From: Rubrivivax sp.
Lineage (GTDB): Bacteria; Pseudomonadota; Gammaproteobacteria; Burkholderiales; Burkholderiaceae_C
Length of the DNA: 34,340 bases
Direction of reading: 5' to 3'
Assembly (NCBI GenBank): GCA_030680415.1
Contig: JAUXVE010000160.1
Coordinates: forward strand, 1-34,340
Shown piece after piece: positions 1 through 8,387 of this stretch (the first letter of the stretch is position 1; each line of letters starts with the position of its first letter). The translations under genes were made by a program, and so were the position numbers. The notes under the pieces were generated by a model. That model ran no database searches and was not told the DNA's origin. It saw nothing but the letters and a program-made list of their open reading frames with translations.

Positions 1-726
1 CACGCGCTCGCCGGCCCGGCCCCCGCCGACGCTGCCGCCCCGACCCGGCCCGCCACAGGCGGCACGCCGCTGCCGGCCTACGCCACCCGGCTGCCGCCAG
101 CCGCCACCTTGCGCTATGCGCTTCGGCGAGGCACAAACAGCGGGCAGGCCGAGTTGCGCTGGCGCCCGGCCGACGGCCGCTACCTGCTGGCGCTGGACAG
201 CACCGGCCCCGGCGGGCAGCGGCTGGGCTCGGTCAGCCAGGGCGGGCTCGACGCCAACGGCATCGCGCCCGAGCGTTACACCGAAGGCCGCAGCGGCCGC
301 GAGGCGCGTGCCGTCAACTTCCAGCACGAGGCCGGCCGCATCACGTTCAGCGGGCCGTCGCTGCACTACCCGCTGCTGCCCGGCGCCCAGGATCGCCTGA
401 GCTGGATGCTGCAGCTGCCCGCGGTGATGGCCGCCGAGCCCGCGCTGCGCGAGCCCGGCAGCGAAGTGCTGATGTTCGTGGCGGGCACGCGAGGCGACGC
501 CGAAGTGTGGGTCTTCACCGTTCTGGCAAGCCAGACCGTGCACACACCCGGCGGCCCGGTGGCCGACGCGCTGCACCTGCGCCGGCAGCCGCGCCGGCCC
601 TACGACACGCAGGTGGACGTTTGGCTGGACCCGAGGCGGCACCACCTGCCGGTGCGGCTGCACCTGCTGCTGCAGCCGGTGGGCAGCAGCGTCGAGTTCG
701 TGCTGGAGCAGCACACGGTGCCTTGA
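1..726 (+). CDS. DUF3108 domain protein (5' end outside window)
   Basis: The frame is open from the first base, so the gene starts upstream; 241 codons are visible. The first ~35 residues are a Pro/Ala-rich linker, followed by a beta-rich domain (LRYALRRG, GQAELRWRP, YLLALDSTG, then YDTQVDVWLDP and LPVRLHLLLQP) with the layout of DUF3108, a family of predicted envelope proteins in betaproteobacteria. The usual arrangement is an N-terminal membrane anchor or signal plus a long proline-rich linker, which would explain the composition at the window edge. No catalytic residues are recognisable and the function is unknown. It reads towards the DUF3567 gene 64 bp downstream. A TTG at 109 could be mistaken for the start, but the upstream frame is open and in character. 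Confidence 0.75.
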   Translation, partial: HALAGPAPADAAAPTRPATGGTPLPAYATRLPPAATLRYALRRGTNSGQAELRWRPADGRYLLALDSTGPGGQRLGSVSQGGLDANGIAPERYTEGRSGREARAVNFQHEAGRITFSGPSLHYPLLPGAQDRLSWMLQLPAVMAAEPALREPGSEVLMFVAGTRGDAEVWVFTVLASQTVHTPGGPVADALHLRRQPRRPYDTQVDVWLDPRRHHLPVRLHLLLQPVGSSVEFVLEQHTVP

Positions 727-790
727 TTTGCGGGCTGCGGCTTGAGTTCCGGCCCGCTGCACCCATCTCCAAGACCTGGAGGTTGATGCC

Positions 791-1054
791 ATGCAGATGC
801 TCTACAACTCGGACAGCTATGTCGTCGTGCAGTTCGACGTGCCGGGCCCGACAGAAGGCACGACGCCGCGGCGCGGTGGTTTCGAGATCGTGGACAAGCT
901 TGCGCGCAAGGAAATCTTCATTGAAGGCGCTGTCGCCGAAAGCTTCCAGCGTGGCGTGCAGTCGCTGGTGCAGGAGGGGCCCAACGAAGAGGCCATCGAC
1001 GACTTCATCGCCGGCTTCACCGCGCTGGCGCAGCAGCCGGTGGTGTTGCACTAG
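791..1054 (+). CDS. DUF3567 family protein
   Basis: Small acidic protein of 87 residues beginning [16 protein letters not shown] and containing [23 protein letters not shown], which I recognise as the DUF3567 (BTH_I0359-like) family. As far as I know it is confined to betaproteobacteria and has no assigned function. No signal peptide, membrane segment or metal motif is visible, so it is probably cytoplasmic. The start is supported by a strong GGAGG about 8 bases before the ATG. It sits between the DUF3108 gene and metH, all on the + strand; the 101-bp gap before metH carries a separate promoter-like element, so it need not be co-transcribed with metH. Confidence 0.85.
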   Translation: MQMLYNSDSYVVVQFDVPGPTEGTTPRRGGFEIVDKLARKEIFIEGAVAESFQRGVQSLVQEGPNEEAIDDFIAGFTALAQQPVVLH

Positions 1055-1142
1055 CCAGCGTCCGCGCAGCGTGGGGGGTAGGCCGCCGTCGTGCCAGCCC
1101 TCGCAGTGAGCTGTGTCATGCGGGGGCACCGGACGCGCTTCC

Positions 1143-1148
1143 TACAAT
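1143..1148 (+). promoter_or_regulatory. -10 element for a leaderless metH transcript
   Basis: TACAAT (5 of 6 to the sigma-70 -10 consensus) ends 7 bases before the metH ATG at 1156. Transcription would then start at or next to the A of the start codon. No Shine-Dalgarno sequence lies in the 20 bases before the ATG, which fits a leaderless mRNA. No good -35 hexamer is seen 16-18 bp upstream. Confidence 0.5.
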
Positions 1149-1155
1149 CGCCGCA

Positions 1156-2211
1156 ATGAATCCTCGATCCATCGCCTACACGCGCGGCGCCGCATTGTCT
1201 GGCGTCCTGCAGCAGCGCATCGCCATCATCGACGGCGCCATGGGCACCATGATCCAGCGCCACAAGCTGGGCGAGGCCGATTTCCGCAATGCCGCGCTGG
1301 CCGGCCACCCGAAAGACCTCAAGGGAAACAACGACCTGCTGGCCTTGACGCGGCCCGACGTCATTCGCGAGATCCACGCCCAGTACCTGGCGGCCGGCGC
1401 CGACATCATCGAGACCAACACCTTCGGCGCGACCTCGATCGCGCAGGAAGATTACGGCCTGGCGCACCTGGCGCGCGAGATGAACGTGGCCGCCGCGCGC
1501 ATCGCGCGCCAGGCGGTCGATGCCTGTGCCACCCCCGCGTGGCCACGCTTCGTCGCCGGCGCCCTGGGGCCGACGCCGCGCACCGCCAGCATCAGCCCCG
1601 ACGTCAACGACCCCGGCGCCCGCAACACCAGTTTCGATGAGTTGCGTGCGGCTTACCGCGAACAGGCCCAGGGGCTGCTGGAAGGCGGCTGCGACCTGTT
1701 CCTGGTGGAGACGATCTTCGACACGCTCAACGCCAAGGCCGCGATCTTCGCGCTCGACGAGTTGATGGAAGAAACGGGCGAGCGGCTGCCGGTGATCATC
1801 TCCGGCACCGTGACCGACGCCTCGGGGCGCATCCTCAGCGGCCAGACGGTGGCCGCGTTCTGGCACTCGGTGCGCCACGCGCGGCCGCTGGCGGTGGGGC
1901 TGAACTGCGCCCTCGGCGCGGCAGTGATGCGGCCCTACATCGAAGAGCTGTCCAAGGTGGCCAGCGACACCTACATCAGCTGCTACCCCAACGCCGGGCT
2001 GCCCAACCCGATGGCCGAGACCGGCTTCGACGAGACGCCGGCCATCACCGGCGCGCTGATGGAGGAGTTTGCCCGCGTCGGCTTCCTCAACCTCGCCGGC
2101 GGCTGCTGCGGCACGACGCCCGAGCACATTGCCGAGATCGCGCGCCGCGTCGGCGCCTACCGGCCGCGCAACCGCCAGGACCCGCTGTTCAGCGGCCTGC
2201 TGGCGGCCTGA
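1156..2211 (+). CDS. metH: Homocysteine S-methyltransferase module of cobalamin-dependent methionine synthase
   Basis: 351 residues, equal to the N-terminal homocysteine-binding barrel of MetH, which transfers the methyl group of methylcobalamin to homocysteine. Seen: the opening [11 protein letters not shown], the [17 protein letters not shown] motif, the SPDVNDPG loop, and the zinc ligands Cys251 (GLNCALG) and Cys317-Cys318 (GGCCGTTP), matching the three zinc cysteines of the family. The protein stops after this module; the folate, cobalamin and reactivation domains of full MetH (about 1200 residues) are missing. Split metH is known in Burkholderiales, but the second half is usually adjacent; here kup lies immediately downstream on the other strand. 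BHMT-like or MmuM-type enzymes are alternatives, but the MetH-specific motifs make the split-MetH reading stronger. Probably translated from a leaderless mRNA. Confidence 0.88.
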   Translation: MNPRSIAYTRGAALSGVLQQRIAIIDGAMGTMIQRHKLGEADFRNAALAGHPKDLKGNNDLLALTRPDVIREIHAQYLAAGADIIETNTFGATSIAQEDYGLAHLAREMNVAAARIARQAVDACATPAWPRFVAGALGPTPRTASISPDVNDPGARNTSFDELRAAYREQAQGLLEGGCDLFLVETIFDTLNAKAAIFALDELMEETGERLPVIISGTVTDASGRILSGQTVAAFWHSVRHARPLAVGLNCALGAAVMRPYIEELSKVASDTYISCYPNAGLPNPMAETGFDETPAITGALMEEFARVGFLNLAGGCCGTTPEHIAEIARRVGAYRPRNRQDPLFSGLLAA

Positions 2212-2219
2212 AGCCCGGG

Positions 2220-4103
2220 CTAGATTTCGAGCTTCGTGCCCAGTTCCACGATGCGATTGGTGGGCAGATGCAGGAAGTCGGCCGCGCCGGCGGCGTTGCG
2301 GTGCATGTTGGCGAACAGCTTCTCGCGCCACAGCGACATGCCGCCGCGCACCCTGGGCAGGACGGTGTCACGGCTGAGGAAATAGCTGGTCTCCATCGCG
2401 TCGAGCAACACGCCGCGGCCGGCGAGCAGCCGCAGCGCCTCGGGCACGTCGGGCTCGTTCTTGAAGCCGAAGTGCAGCGTCACCTGCCAGCAGTCGCGGC
2501 CCAGCGACTGGACGTCGCAGCGGCGGTCGAAGCCGATCCACGGCACCTCGTGGTGCTGCACGTCGACGAACAGGTTGCGCTCGTGCAGCACCTTGTTGTG
2601 CTTGAGGTTGTGCAGCAGCGCCACCGGCGTGGCGCCCTTCTCGGCGCTGAGGAACACCGCCGTGCCGGGCACGCGCAGCGGCGGGCTCAGGAACACCGAC
2701 TGCATGAAGTCGTCGAGGTCGATGGCCTCCTCGCGCAGGCGCTCGCTCATCAGCGCGCGGCCCTGCTTCCAGGTCACCATCAGCGTGAACATGGCGCCGC
2801 CGATGACCAGCGGGAACCAGCCGCCGTCGAGCACCTTCACCACGTTGGCGGCGAAGAAGGTCACGTCGACGACGAAGAAGAAACCGGTCGCCGCCACGCA
2901 CACCGCCAGCGGCAGCTTCCAGGCCCAGCGGATGACGAAGAAGGTCATCACCGTGGTGATGGTCATGTCGATGGTCACCGCGATGCCGTAGGCCGAGGCC
3001 AGCGCACTGCTCGAGCCGAACACCGCCACCGCGAACACGACGCAGGCGTAGAGCGACCAGTTGACGAAGGGCACGTAGATCTGCCCGGTGTCGCGCACGC
3101 TGGTGTGCAGCAGCCGCAGCCGCGGCAGGTAGCCCAGCTGCACCGCCTGCTTGCTGACCGAGAACGCCGCCGTGATGAGCGCCTGCGACGCGATCACGGT
3201 GGCCAGTGTGGCCAGCACGATGAGCGGGAACAGCGCCCACGGCGGCGCCATCTCGTAGAACGGGTTGCGCACGTTCTCCGGGTGCTGCAGCAGCATCGCG
3301 CCCTGGCCGAAGTAGTTCAGCACCAGCGCCGGCATGACGATGCAGAACCAGGCCAGCCGGATCGGCCGCTTGCCGAAGTGCCCGAGGTCGGCGTACAGCG
3401 CCTCGGCGCCCGTCACGCACAGCACCACCGCGCCGAGCGCGACGAAGGCGGTGCCCGGCTGCGCCAGCGCGAAAGCCAGCGCGTACTGCGGCCCCAGCGC
3501 CACCAGCACCTGCGGATGCTGCGCGATGTGCACCACGCCCAGCAGCGCCAGCACGACGAACCAGGTCAGCGTGACGGGACCGAACAGCCGCCCGACGACG
3601 GCGGTGCCGAAGCGCTGCGCGGCGAACAGCGCGGTCAGCACCGCCAGCGTCAAGGGCACCACCCAGCGGTGCAGCGCCGGCGCCGCCACCTCCAGGCCTT
3701 CCACCGCCGAGAGCACGCTGATGGCCGGCGTGATGACACCGTCACCGAAGAAGATGGCGGTGCCGAAGATGCCCAGCAGCAGCAGCCGCGAACGCAACTG
3801 CGGCCGGTGCTTCACCGCCTGTGAAGCCAGCGCCAGCATCGCGATCAGTCCGCCTTCGCCGTTGTTGTCGGCACGCAGGATCAGCACCACGTACTTGATC
3901 GAGACGATGATCGTGAGGGTCCAGAACACCAGCGACAGGATGCCGACGATGTTCTCCGGCGTCAGCGGCACGCGCCCTTGCGCAAACACTTCCTTCAGCG
4001 CGTACAGCGGGCTGGTGCCGATGTCGCCGTAGACGACGCCGACGGCCGCCAGCGTCAGGGCGGCCAACGCGCCGGGCGTGCGGTGGGAGGGGGCGGCACT
4101 CAT
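2220..4103 (-). CDS. kup: Kup-type potassium uptake protein
   Basis: 627-residue inner-membrane K+ transporter, probably a K+/H+ symporter of the KUP/HAK/KT family, close to the usual length of about 620. Seen: the N-terminal signature [15 protein letters not shown] from residue 26, [16 protein letters not shown], about twelve hydrophobic segments, [20 protein letters not shown], and a hydrophilic cytosolic C-terminal domain of about 170 residues. I chose the ATG at 4103; a TTG two codons upstream is possible, and neither has a clear ribosome site. The stop lies 8 bp from the convergent metH stop, with the palindrome AGCCCGGGCT between and across them. It follows gshA by 117 bp on the same strand. 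No regulatory site is obvious. Confidence 0.93.
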   Translation of the reverse strand: MSAAPSHRTPGALAALTLAAVGVVYGDIGTSPLYALKEVFAQGRVPLTPENIVGILSLVFWTLTIIVSIKYVVLILRADNNGEGGLIAMLALASQAVKHRPQLRSRLLLLGIFGTAIFFGDGVITPAISVLSAVEGLEVAAPALHRWVVPLTLAVLTALFAAQRFGTAVVGRLFGPVTLTWFVVLALLGVVHIAQHPQVLVALGPQYALAFALAQPGTAFVALGAVVLCVTGAEALYADLGHFGKRPIRLAWFCIVMPALVLNYFGQGAMLLQHPENVRNPFYEMAPPWALFPLIVLATLATVIASQALITAAFSVSKQAVQLGYLPRLRLLHTSVRDTGQIYVPFVNWSLYACVVFAVAVFGSSSALASAYGIAVTIDMTITTVMTFFVIRWAWKLPLAVCVAATGFFFVVDVTFFAANVVKVLDGGWFPLVIGGAMFTLMVTWKQGRALMSERLREEAIDLDDFMQSVFLSPPLRVPGTAVFLSAEKGATPVALLHNLKHNKVLHERNLFVDVQHHEVPWIGFDRRCDVQSLGRDCWQVTLHFGFKNEPDVPEALRLLAGRGVLLDAMETSYFLSRDTVLPRVRGGMSLWREKLFANMHRNAAGAADFLHLPTNRIVELGTKLEI

Positions 4104-4220
4104 CGGCAAGGCCGCGATTGTGCGCCGCTTCGGCGACCAATGTTGCGCCGCGGCAAAACTGTTCCCGGCGGCCGGTCGGCGGTCGCGTCAGCGCAGTGCA
4201 CGGCGCAGTATTGCGGCTGC

Positions 4221-5516
4221 CTACTCGTAGCTCTCGGCGTCGGGGTCGGTGGCTTCGAGCTCGTAGGCCGCCGCCAGCATCGCCAGGCGCCCGATCACGC
4301 CGTACATGTAGAAGCGGTTGGGCGCGCTGGCGCCGGGCTTGGTGCCGGGGCGCGGCAGTTGCGTGCTTTCGGCAAAGGCCAGCTGCACGTAACCCGCGCC
4401 GGGGGCGTTGAGGCTCTCGTCGAAGGCGCGTCCGGCATGCGTGCGGTAGAAGCCGCCCACCACGTAGCGGTCGATCATGCACACCACGGGTTCGGCCGGC
4501 GCGCCGTCGATGCGCTCGTAGGTCGGCACGCCTTCCTGGATCAGGACCTCGGTGATGTCGGTGCCGCCGTGGGCGGCGCTCATCTGGTGGCGCGCCAGCC
4601 GCTCGGCGTCGTCGAGGTCCTTGACGTCGCGCACCGTCATCAGGCCCAGGCCGCTGGTGCCGTTGTCGGCCTTGACCATCACGAAGGGCTTCTCGTTGAT
4701 GCCGTATTCCTTGTACTTGCGGCGCACCTTGGTCAACATGACGTCGGCGTTGCCCTTCACGCAGTCCAGGCCGCTGGCCGTGCTGAAGTCGACCTGGCCG
4801 CACTGCGCGTGCATGGGATTGATCAGCCACGGGTCCATGCCCAGCAGCTTGGCGAACTTCTTGGCCACCTCTTCGTAGCTCTTGAAGTGGCGCGACTTGC
4901 GGCGCACCGTCCAGCCGGCGTGCAGCGGCGGCAGCAGGTACTGCTCGTGCAGGTGCTCCAGCACCGGCGGCAGGCCGGCCGAGAGGTCGTCGTTGAGCAG
5001 GATCGTGCAGGGGTCGAAGTTCTTCAGCCCCAGGCGCCCGCGCGTGCGCAGCAGGGGTTCGACGACGAGCTCGCTGCCGTCGGGCAGGACACGCTTGGTG
5101 GGCGCGGTCACGGCTTCGTCGAGCGCGCCCAGGCGCACGTTGAGGCCGGCTTGGCTGAAGATCTGCACCAGCCGCTGCACGTTGTACAGGTAGTAGGGGT
5201 TGGCGGTGCGGCTGTCGGGGATCAGCAGCAGGTTCTTGGCCTCGGGGCAGATCTTCTCGATCGCGGCCATCGCCGCCTGCACCGCCAGCGGCAGCATCTC
5301 GGGCGCGAGGCGGTCGAAGCTGGAAGGGAAGAGGTTGGTGTCCACCGGTGCCAGCTTGAAGCCGGCGTTGCGCAGGTCCACCGAGGTGTAGAAGGGTGGC
5401 GTGTGCTCCATCCATTCGAGCCGGAACCAGCGCTCGATGGCGGGCATGGACTCGAGGATGCGCGCCTCGAGCTCGTTGATCGGGCTGGTGAGGGCGGTGG
5501 TGAGGTGCGGGACCAT
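4221..5516 (-). CDS. gshA: Glutamate-cysteine ligase, ferrooxidans type
   Basis: 431-residue cytosolic ligase joining glutamate and cysteine with ATP, the first step of glutathione synthesis. It belongs to the betaproteobacterial/Acidithiobacillus-type GshA family rather than the enteric one. Seen: the conserved opening MVPHLTTALTSPINELEARI, SMPAIERWFRLEWMEHTPPF, SVDLRNAGFKLAPVDTNLFP, and the ATP-grasp-like segment KPFVMVKADNGTSGLGLMTV. The frame stays open 43 codons further upstream, but that stretch translates through the amtB hairpins, so the internal ATG at 5516 is preferred. A TAGAAT -10-like box lies 27 bases upstream. gshB is not in the window. Confidence 0.9.
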   Translation of the reverse strand: MVPHLTTALTSPINELEARILESMPAIERWFRLEWMEHTPPFYTSVDLRNAGFKLAPVDTNLFPSSFDRLAPEMLPLAVQAAMAAIEKICPEAKNLLLIPDSRTANPYYLYNVQRLVQIFSQAGLNVRLGALDEAVTAPTKRVLPDGSELVVEPLLRTRGRLGLKNFDPCTILLNDDLSAGLPPVLEHLHEQYLLPPLHAGWTVRRKSRHFKSYEEVAKKFAKLLGMDPWLINPMHAQCGQVDFSTASGLDCVKGNADVMLTKVRRKYKEYGINEKPFVMVKADNGTSGLGLMTVRDVKDLDDAERLARHQMSAAHGGTDITEVLIQEGVPTYERIDGAPAEPVVCMIDRYVVGGFYRTHAGRAFDESLNAPGAGYVQLAFAESTQLPRPGTKPGASAPNRFYMYGVIGRLAMLAAAYELEATDPDAESYE

Positions 5517-5542
5517 GGCGGGCTCGGAACGGGCAGAGAAGG

Positions 5543-5548
5543 ATTCTA
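5543..5548 (-). promoter_or_regulatory. Possible -10 box of gshA
   Basis: On the minus strand this reads TAGAAT, 5 of 6 to the sigma-70 -10 consensus, 27 bases before the chosen gshA ATG. It would give a leader of about 20 bases and lies downstream of the amtB hairpins. No convincing -35 hexamer was found 16-18 bp further up. Confidence 0.35.
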
Positions 5549-5580
5549 GGCATCTGCGGTCCACACGGCGCCCCAAGACG

Positions 5581-5642
5581 GAGCGGGGGAGACAGGCGCC
5601 CAGCACCGTCTCCCCCGCTCGCGGACGGCTAGAGCCGTCCGC
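5581..5642 (-). terminator. Tandem perfect hairpins after amtB
   Basis: Two adjacent perfect inverted repeats begin 5 bases after the amtB stop. The first to be transcribed is GCGGACGGCT at 5621-5630 against AGCCGTCCGC at 5633-5642 (10 bp, two-base loop on paper). The second is GAGCGGGGGAGAC at 5581-5593 against GTCTCCCCCGCTC at 5608-5620 (13 bp, 14-base loop). There is no T-run after either, as is common in very GC-rich genomes. They probably end the torF-glnK-amtB message or protect its 3' end. Confidence 0.65.
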
Positions 5643-5646
5643 CATT

Positions 5647-7053
5647 TCACTTGCTGTACGCGGTCTCGCCGTGCGAGGTGATGTCCAGGCCTTCGCGCTC
5701 TTCGTCCTCCGGCACGCGCAGTCCCAGCACCATGTCGACGATCTTGTAGGCGATGAAGGCCACGACTGCCGACCAGACGATGGTGATGAGCACGCCTTCG
5801 GCCTGGATCAGCACCTGCGAGCCGATCGAGAAGTCGGGCTTGCCCGTGCCGCCGAGCCCGGGTGCCGTGAACACGCCGGTGAGCAGCGCGCCCAGGATGC
5901 CACCCACGCCGTGCACACCGAACACGTCCAGTGAATCGTCGGCGCCGAGCATGCGCTTGAGGCCGGTCACGCCCCACAGGCAGACGAAGCCGGCCAAGCC
6001 GCCGATGATGATGGCGCCCATCGGCCCCACCGAGCCGCAGGCCGGCGTGATGGCCACCAGGCCGGCTACCGCGCCTGATGCGGCGCCCAGCATCGAGGCC
6101 TTGCCCTTGGTCAGGCTTTCACCCACGCACCAGGCCAGCACCGCTGCCGCCGTGGCGAACAGGGTGTTGATGAAGGCCAGCGCGGCGCCGGCCGTGGCCT
6201 CCAGGTTGGAGCCGGCGTTGAAGCCGAACCAACCCACCCACAACAGGCAGGCGCCGACCATGGTCAGCGGCAGGCTGTGCGGTGCCATCGCTTCCTTGCC
6301 GTAGCCGATGCGCTTGCCCAGCATGTAGGCGCCCACCAGGCCGGCGACGCCGGCGTTGATGTGCACGACGGTGCCGCCGGCAAAGTCGAGCGCACCCTTG
6401 CCCAGCAGGTAGCCGCCGGCACCCCACACCATGTGGGCGATGGGCAGGTAGCAGAAGGTGAACCACAGCACCGAAAACAGCAGCACGGCGGAAAACTTCA
6501 TGCGTTCGGCGAAGGAGCCGACGATCAGTGCGCAGGTGATGCCCGCAAAGGTGGCCTGGAAGGCGATGAACACGTACTCGGGCAACTTGACGTCGGCGCT
6601 GAAGGTGTCGGCCAGCGTCTCCAGGTTGACGCCGCGCAGGAACAACTTGTCCAGCCCGGCGATGATCAGGCCCTCGCCGCCGAAGGCCAGGCTATAGCCG
6701 TACACCGCCCACAGCACGCTGATGAGCGCGAACACGACCATCACCTGCATCAGCACCGACAGCATGTTCTTGCTGCGCACCAGGCCGCCGTAGAACAGCG
6801 CCAGGCCCGGCACCGCCATGAAGATCACCAGCAGCGTGGCGGTCAACATCCAGGCCACGTCGCCTTTGTGCACGGCGGGCGCGGCCGCCGACGCTGCCGC
6901 GGCGGGAGCCGAGGCAGCTTCCATCGGCGCCGAAGCCGCCGCCTCCGCGGCAGCGGCCATGGGGGCCGAAGCGGCGGCGTCCTGCGCCAACGCAGCGCCG
7001 CCCAAGCCCAGGACCAGCAGGCCGAGGGCGCATATCGCGATCAGTTTTTTCAT
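5647..7053 (-). CDS. amtB: Ammonium transporter AmtB
   Basis: 468-residue inner-membrane Amt/Mep/Rh channel that takes up ammonium. Seen: a signal peptide (MKKLIAICALGLLVLGLGG), then an Ala/Pro-rich stretch of about 40 residues with repeated ASAPM units, then eleven or so membrane segments starting GDVAWMLTATLLVIF. The twin pore histidines are His231 (VVHINAG) and His381 (FGVHGVGG), spaced by 150 residues as in E. coli AmtB. FAERMKFSAVLLFSVLW is typical of the family. The alanine-rich N-terminus makes it longer than E. coli AmtB; it should lie outside the pore. It follows glnK by 35 bp, the classic pairing in which GlnK plugs the channel when nitrogen is plentiful. Confidence 0.95.
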   Translation of the reverse strand: MKKLIAICALGLLVLGLGGAALAQDAAASAPMAAAAEAAASAPMEAASAPAAAASAAAPAVHKGDVAWMLTATLLVIFMAVPGLALFYGGLVRSKNMLSVLMQVMVVFALISVLWAVYGYSLAFGGEGLIIAGLDKLFLRGVNLETLADTFSADVKLPEYVFIAFQATFAGITCALIVGSFAERMKFSAVLLFSVLWFTFCYLPIAHMVWGAGGYLLGKGALDFAGGTVVHINAGVAGLVGAYMLGKRIGYGKEAMAPHSLPLTMVGACLLWVGWFGFNAGSNLEATAGAALAFINTLFATAAAVLAWCVGESLTKGKASMLGAASGAVAGLVAITPACGSVGPMGAIIIGGLAGFVCLWGVTGLKRMLGADDSLDVFGVHGVGGILGALLTGVFTAPGLGGTGKPDFSIGSQVLIQAEGVLITIVWSAVVAFIAYKIVDMVLGLRVPEDEEREGLDITSHGETAYSK

Positions 7054-7080
7054 GATGCTTGTCTTCTCGTGGGTGTCAGC

Positions 7081-7445
<365 letters not shown>

Positions 7446-8165
7446 TCAGAAGTTGTACTTGACGCCGAGCACGACGCCCGCCTTGGCGTGGTTCTTGCCG
7501 GACGGGCCCGCGTAGGTATGGGCGCCACCGATCTTTTTGGTGTCTGCGTAGACCGCAGTGGCGCTGACCACCAGTCCGCTGAAGTCCTTGCTGACGCCGA
7601 ACGACACGTCGGTGTACGAGTAGTCGCTGCTGCCTGAGACCTTCTGGTAGCCCACGTGCGGTGTGAGCAGGATGCCGTCGACATCGAAGGTGGCGCTGAG
7701 GTCGAGGTAGCCGCTGTTCTTGCTGTCGGCGAAGCCGAACAGGTTGCTCACGCTGTGCGAGTACTTGAGCGTGGCCGGGCCGAAACTCAACGCGCCGTAG
7801 ATCTCGGTCGTGACCGGGCTGACGGCCAGGTCGTGGCCGGGGTACTGGTAGGTCAGCACGCCGACGTCGTAGGCCAGGCCTTCGGAGATGGCGCCCTTGT
7901 AGCCACCGTAGAGGTCAAGCTCGACACCGGCATCGCCGCCGGCATCCTTGATCCACTTGATGGTGGAGGCCCACGCGCCTAGGTAGAGCCCACCGGCAGT
8001 GAAGTCCGCGCCGCCCTGCAGCGCGGGCTTCAGTCGCGACTGCGAGATGCCGCGGTAGCGGTAGTCGCTGACCGCGCCGACGTTGAAGGCGAACTGGGCG
8101 TAGGAGGCGGCGGGCAAGGACGCCAGGGCCACGATCGCCGAGATACCGAGTAGGGCTTTTTTCAT
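7446..8165 (-). CDS. TorF-family putative outer-membrane porin
   Basis: 239 residues with a signal peptide (MKKALLGISAIVALASLPAASYAQ) and a predicted beta-barrel. Alternating strands include FNVGAVSDYRYRGISQS near the start and a final strand ending in KYNF, the terminal Phe typical of outer-membrane proteins. The DYRYRGISQS motif is characteristic of the family annotated TorF/gcw_chp. Its substrate is not established; placement before glnK-amtB in many betaproteobacteria suggests passage of ammonium or another small nitrogen source across the outer membrane. It is the first gene of this operon; GGAG about 6 bases before the ATG fixes the start. Confidence 0.85.
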   Translation of the reverse strand: MKKALLGISAIVALASLPAASYAQFAFNVGAVSDYRYRGISQSRLKPALQGGADFTAGGLYLGAWASTIKWIKDAGGDAGVELDLYGGYKGAISEGLAYDVGVLTYQYPGHDLAVSPVTTEIYGALSFGPATLKYSHSVSNLFGFADSKNSGYLDLSATFDVDGILLTPHVGYQKVSGSSDYSYTDVSFGVSKDFSGLVVSATAVYADTKKIGGAHTYAGPSGKNHAKAGVVLGVKYNF

Positions 8166-8209
8166 GAACGCTCCGGAAGTGTTGACAAGGAAGGGCTGAG
8201 CACCGATTC

Positions 8210-8224
8210 GCAGGTTCTGTGCCA
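8210..8224 (-). promoter_or_regulatory. Sigma-54 (-24/-12) promoter of torF-glnK-amtB
   Basis: The minus strand reads TGGCACAGAACCTGC: the -24 TGGCAC is perfect, the -12 is CTGC against TTGC, and the invariant GG and GC are 10 bases apart as RpoN requires. The predicted start is near 8198, giving a leader of about 33 bases with a ribosome site. PII/Amt operons are classic NtrC-RpoN targets. Confidence 0.75.
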
Positions 8225-8288
8225 TGGCCGCGCCGGCTGTGGGGGCACCGTGATGAGGCGCAGCCCAAGGCAGATCCCCCGGATTGAC

Positions 8289-8303
8289 GCACCACGTTAG
8301 TGC
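8289..8303 (-). promoter_or_regulatory. NtrC-like binding site upstream of the glnK operon
   Basis: GCACCACGTTAGTGC is a GCAC-N7-GTGC dyad, the layout of known NtrC sites such as those before enteric glnA. Its centre is about 98 bases upstream of the predicted sigma-54 start, a normal enhancer distance. A weaker half-match (GCAC-N7-AGGC) lies at 8245-8259. Confidence 0.65.
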
Positions 8304-8387
8304 GCACCCCTCTTCATCCCCTCTTTGGTGCCAGCCCTGCGGCGGCCGGCGCTGACCACAATGGCTCGCCACAAGGAGAGCATCGCG

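Noticed and set aside
1055..1155. SAH or cobalamin riboswitch before metH
   Set aside because: The 101-bp gap lacks the conserved cores of either class as I know them, and the -10 box next to the ATG leaves no room for a leader.
2268..3824. Long open frame (518 codons) on the + strand opposite kup
   Set aside because: It is the complement of a certain Kup gene; the translation is His/Gln/Arg-rich with no family motif. At this GC content antisense frames stay open by chance.
5517..5645. N-terminal extension of gshA by 43 codons
   Set aside because: It would translate through the tandem hairpins after amtB and begins next to the amtB stop; family members start at MVPHL.
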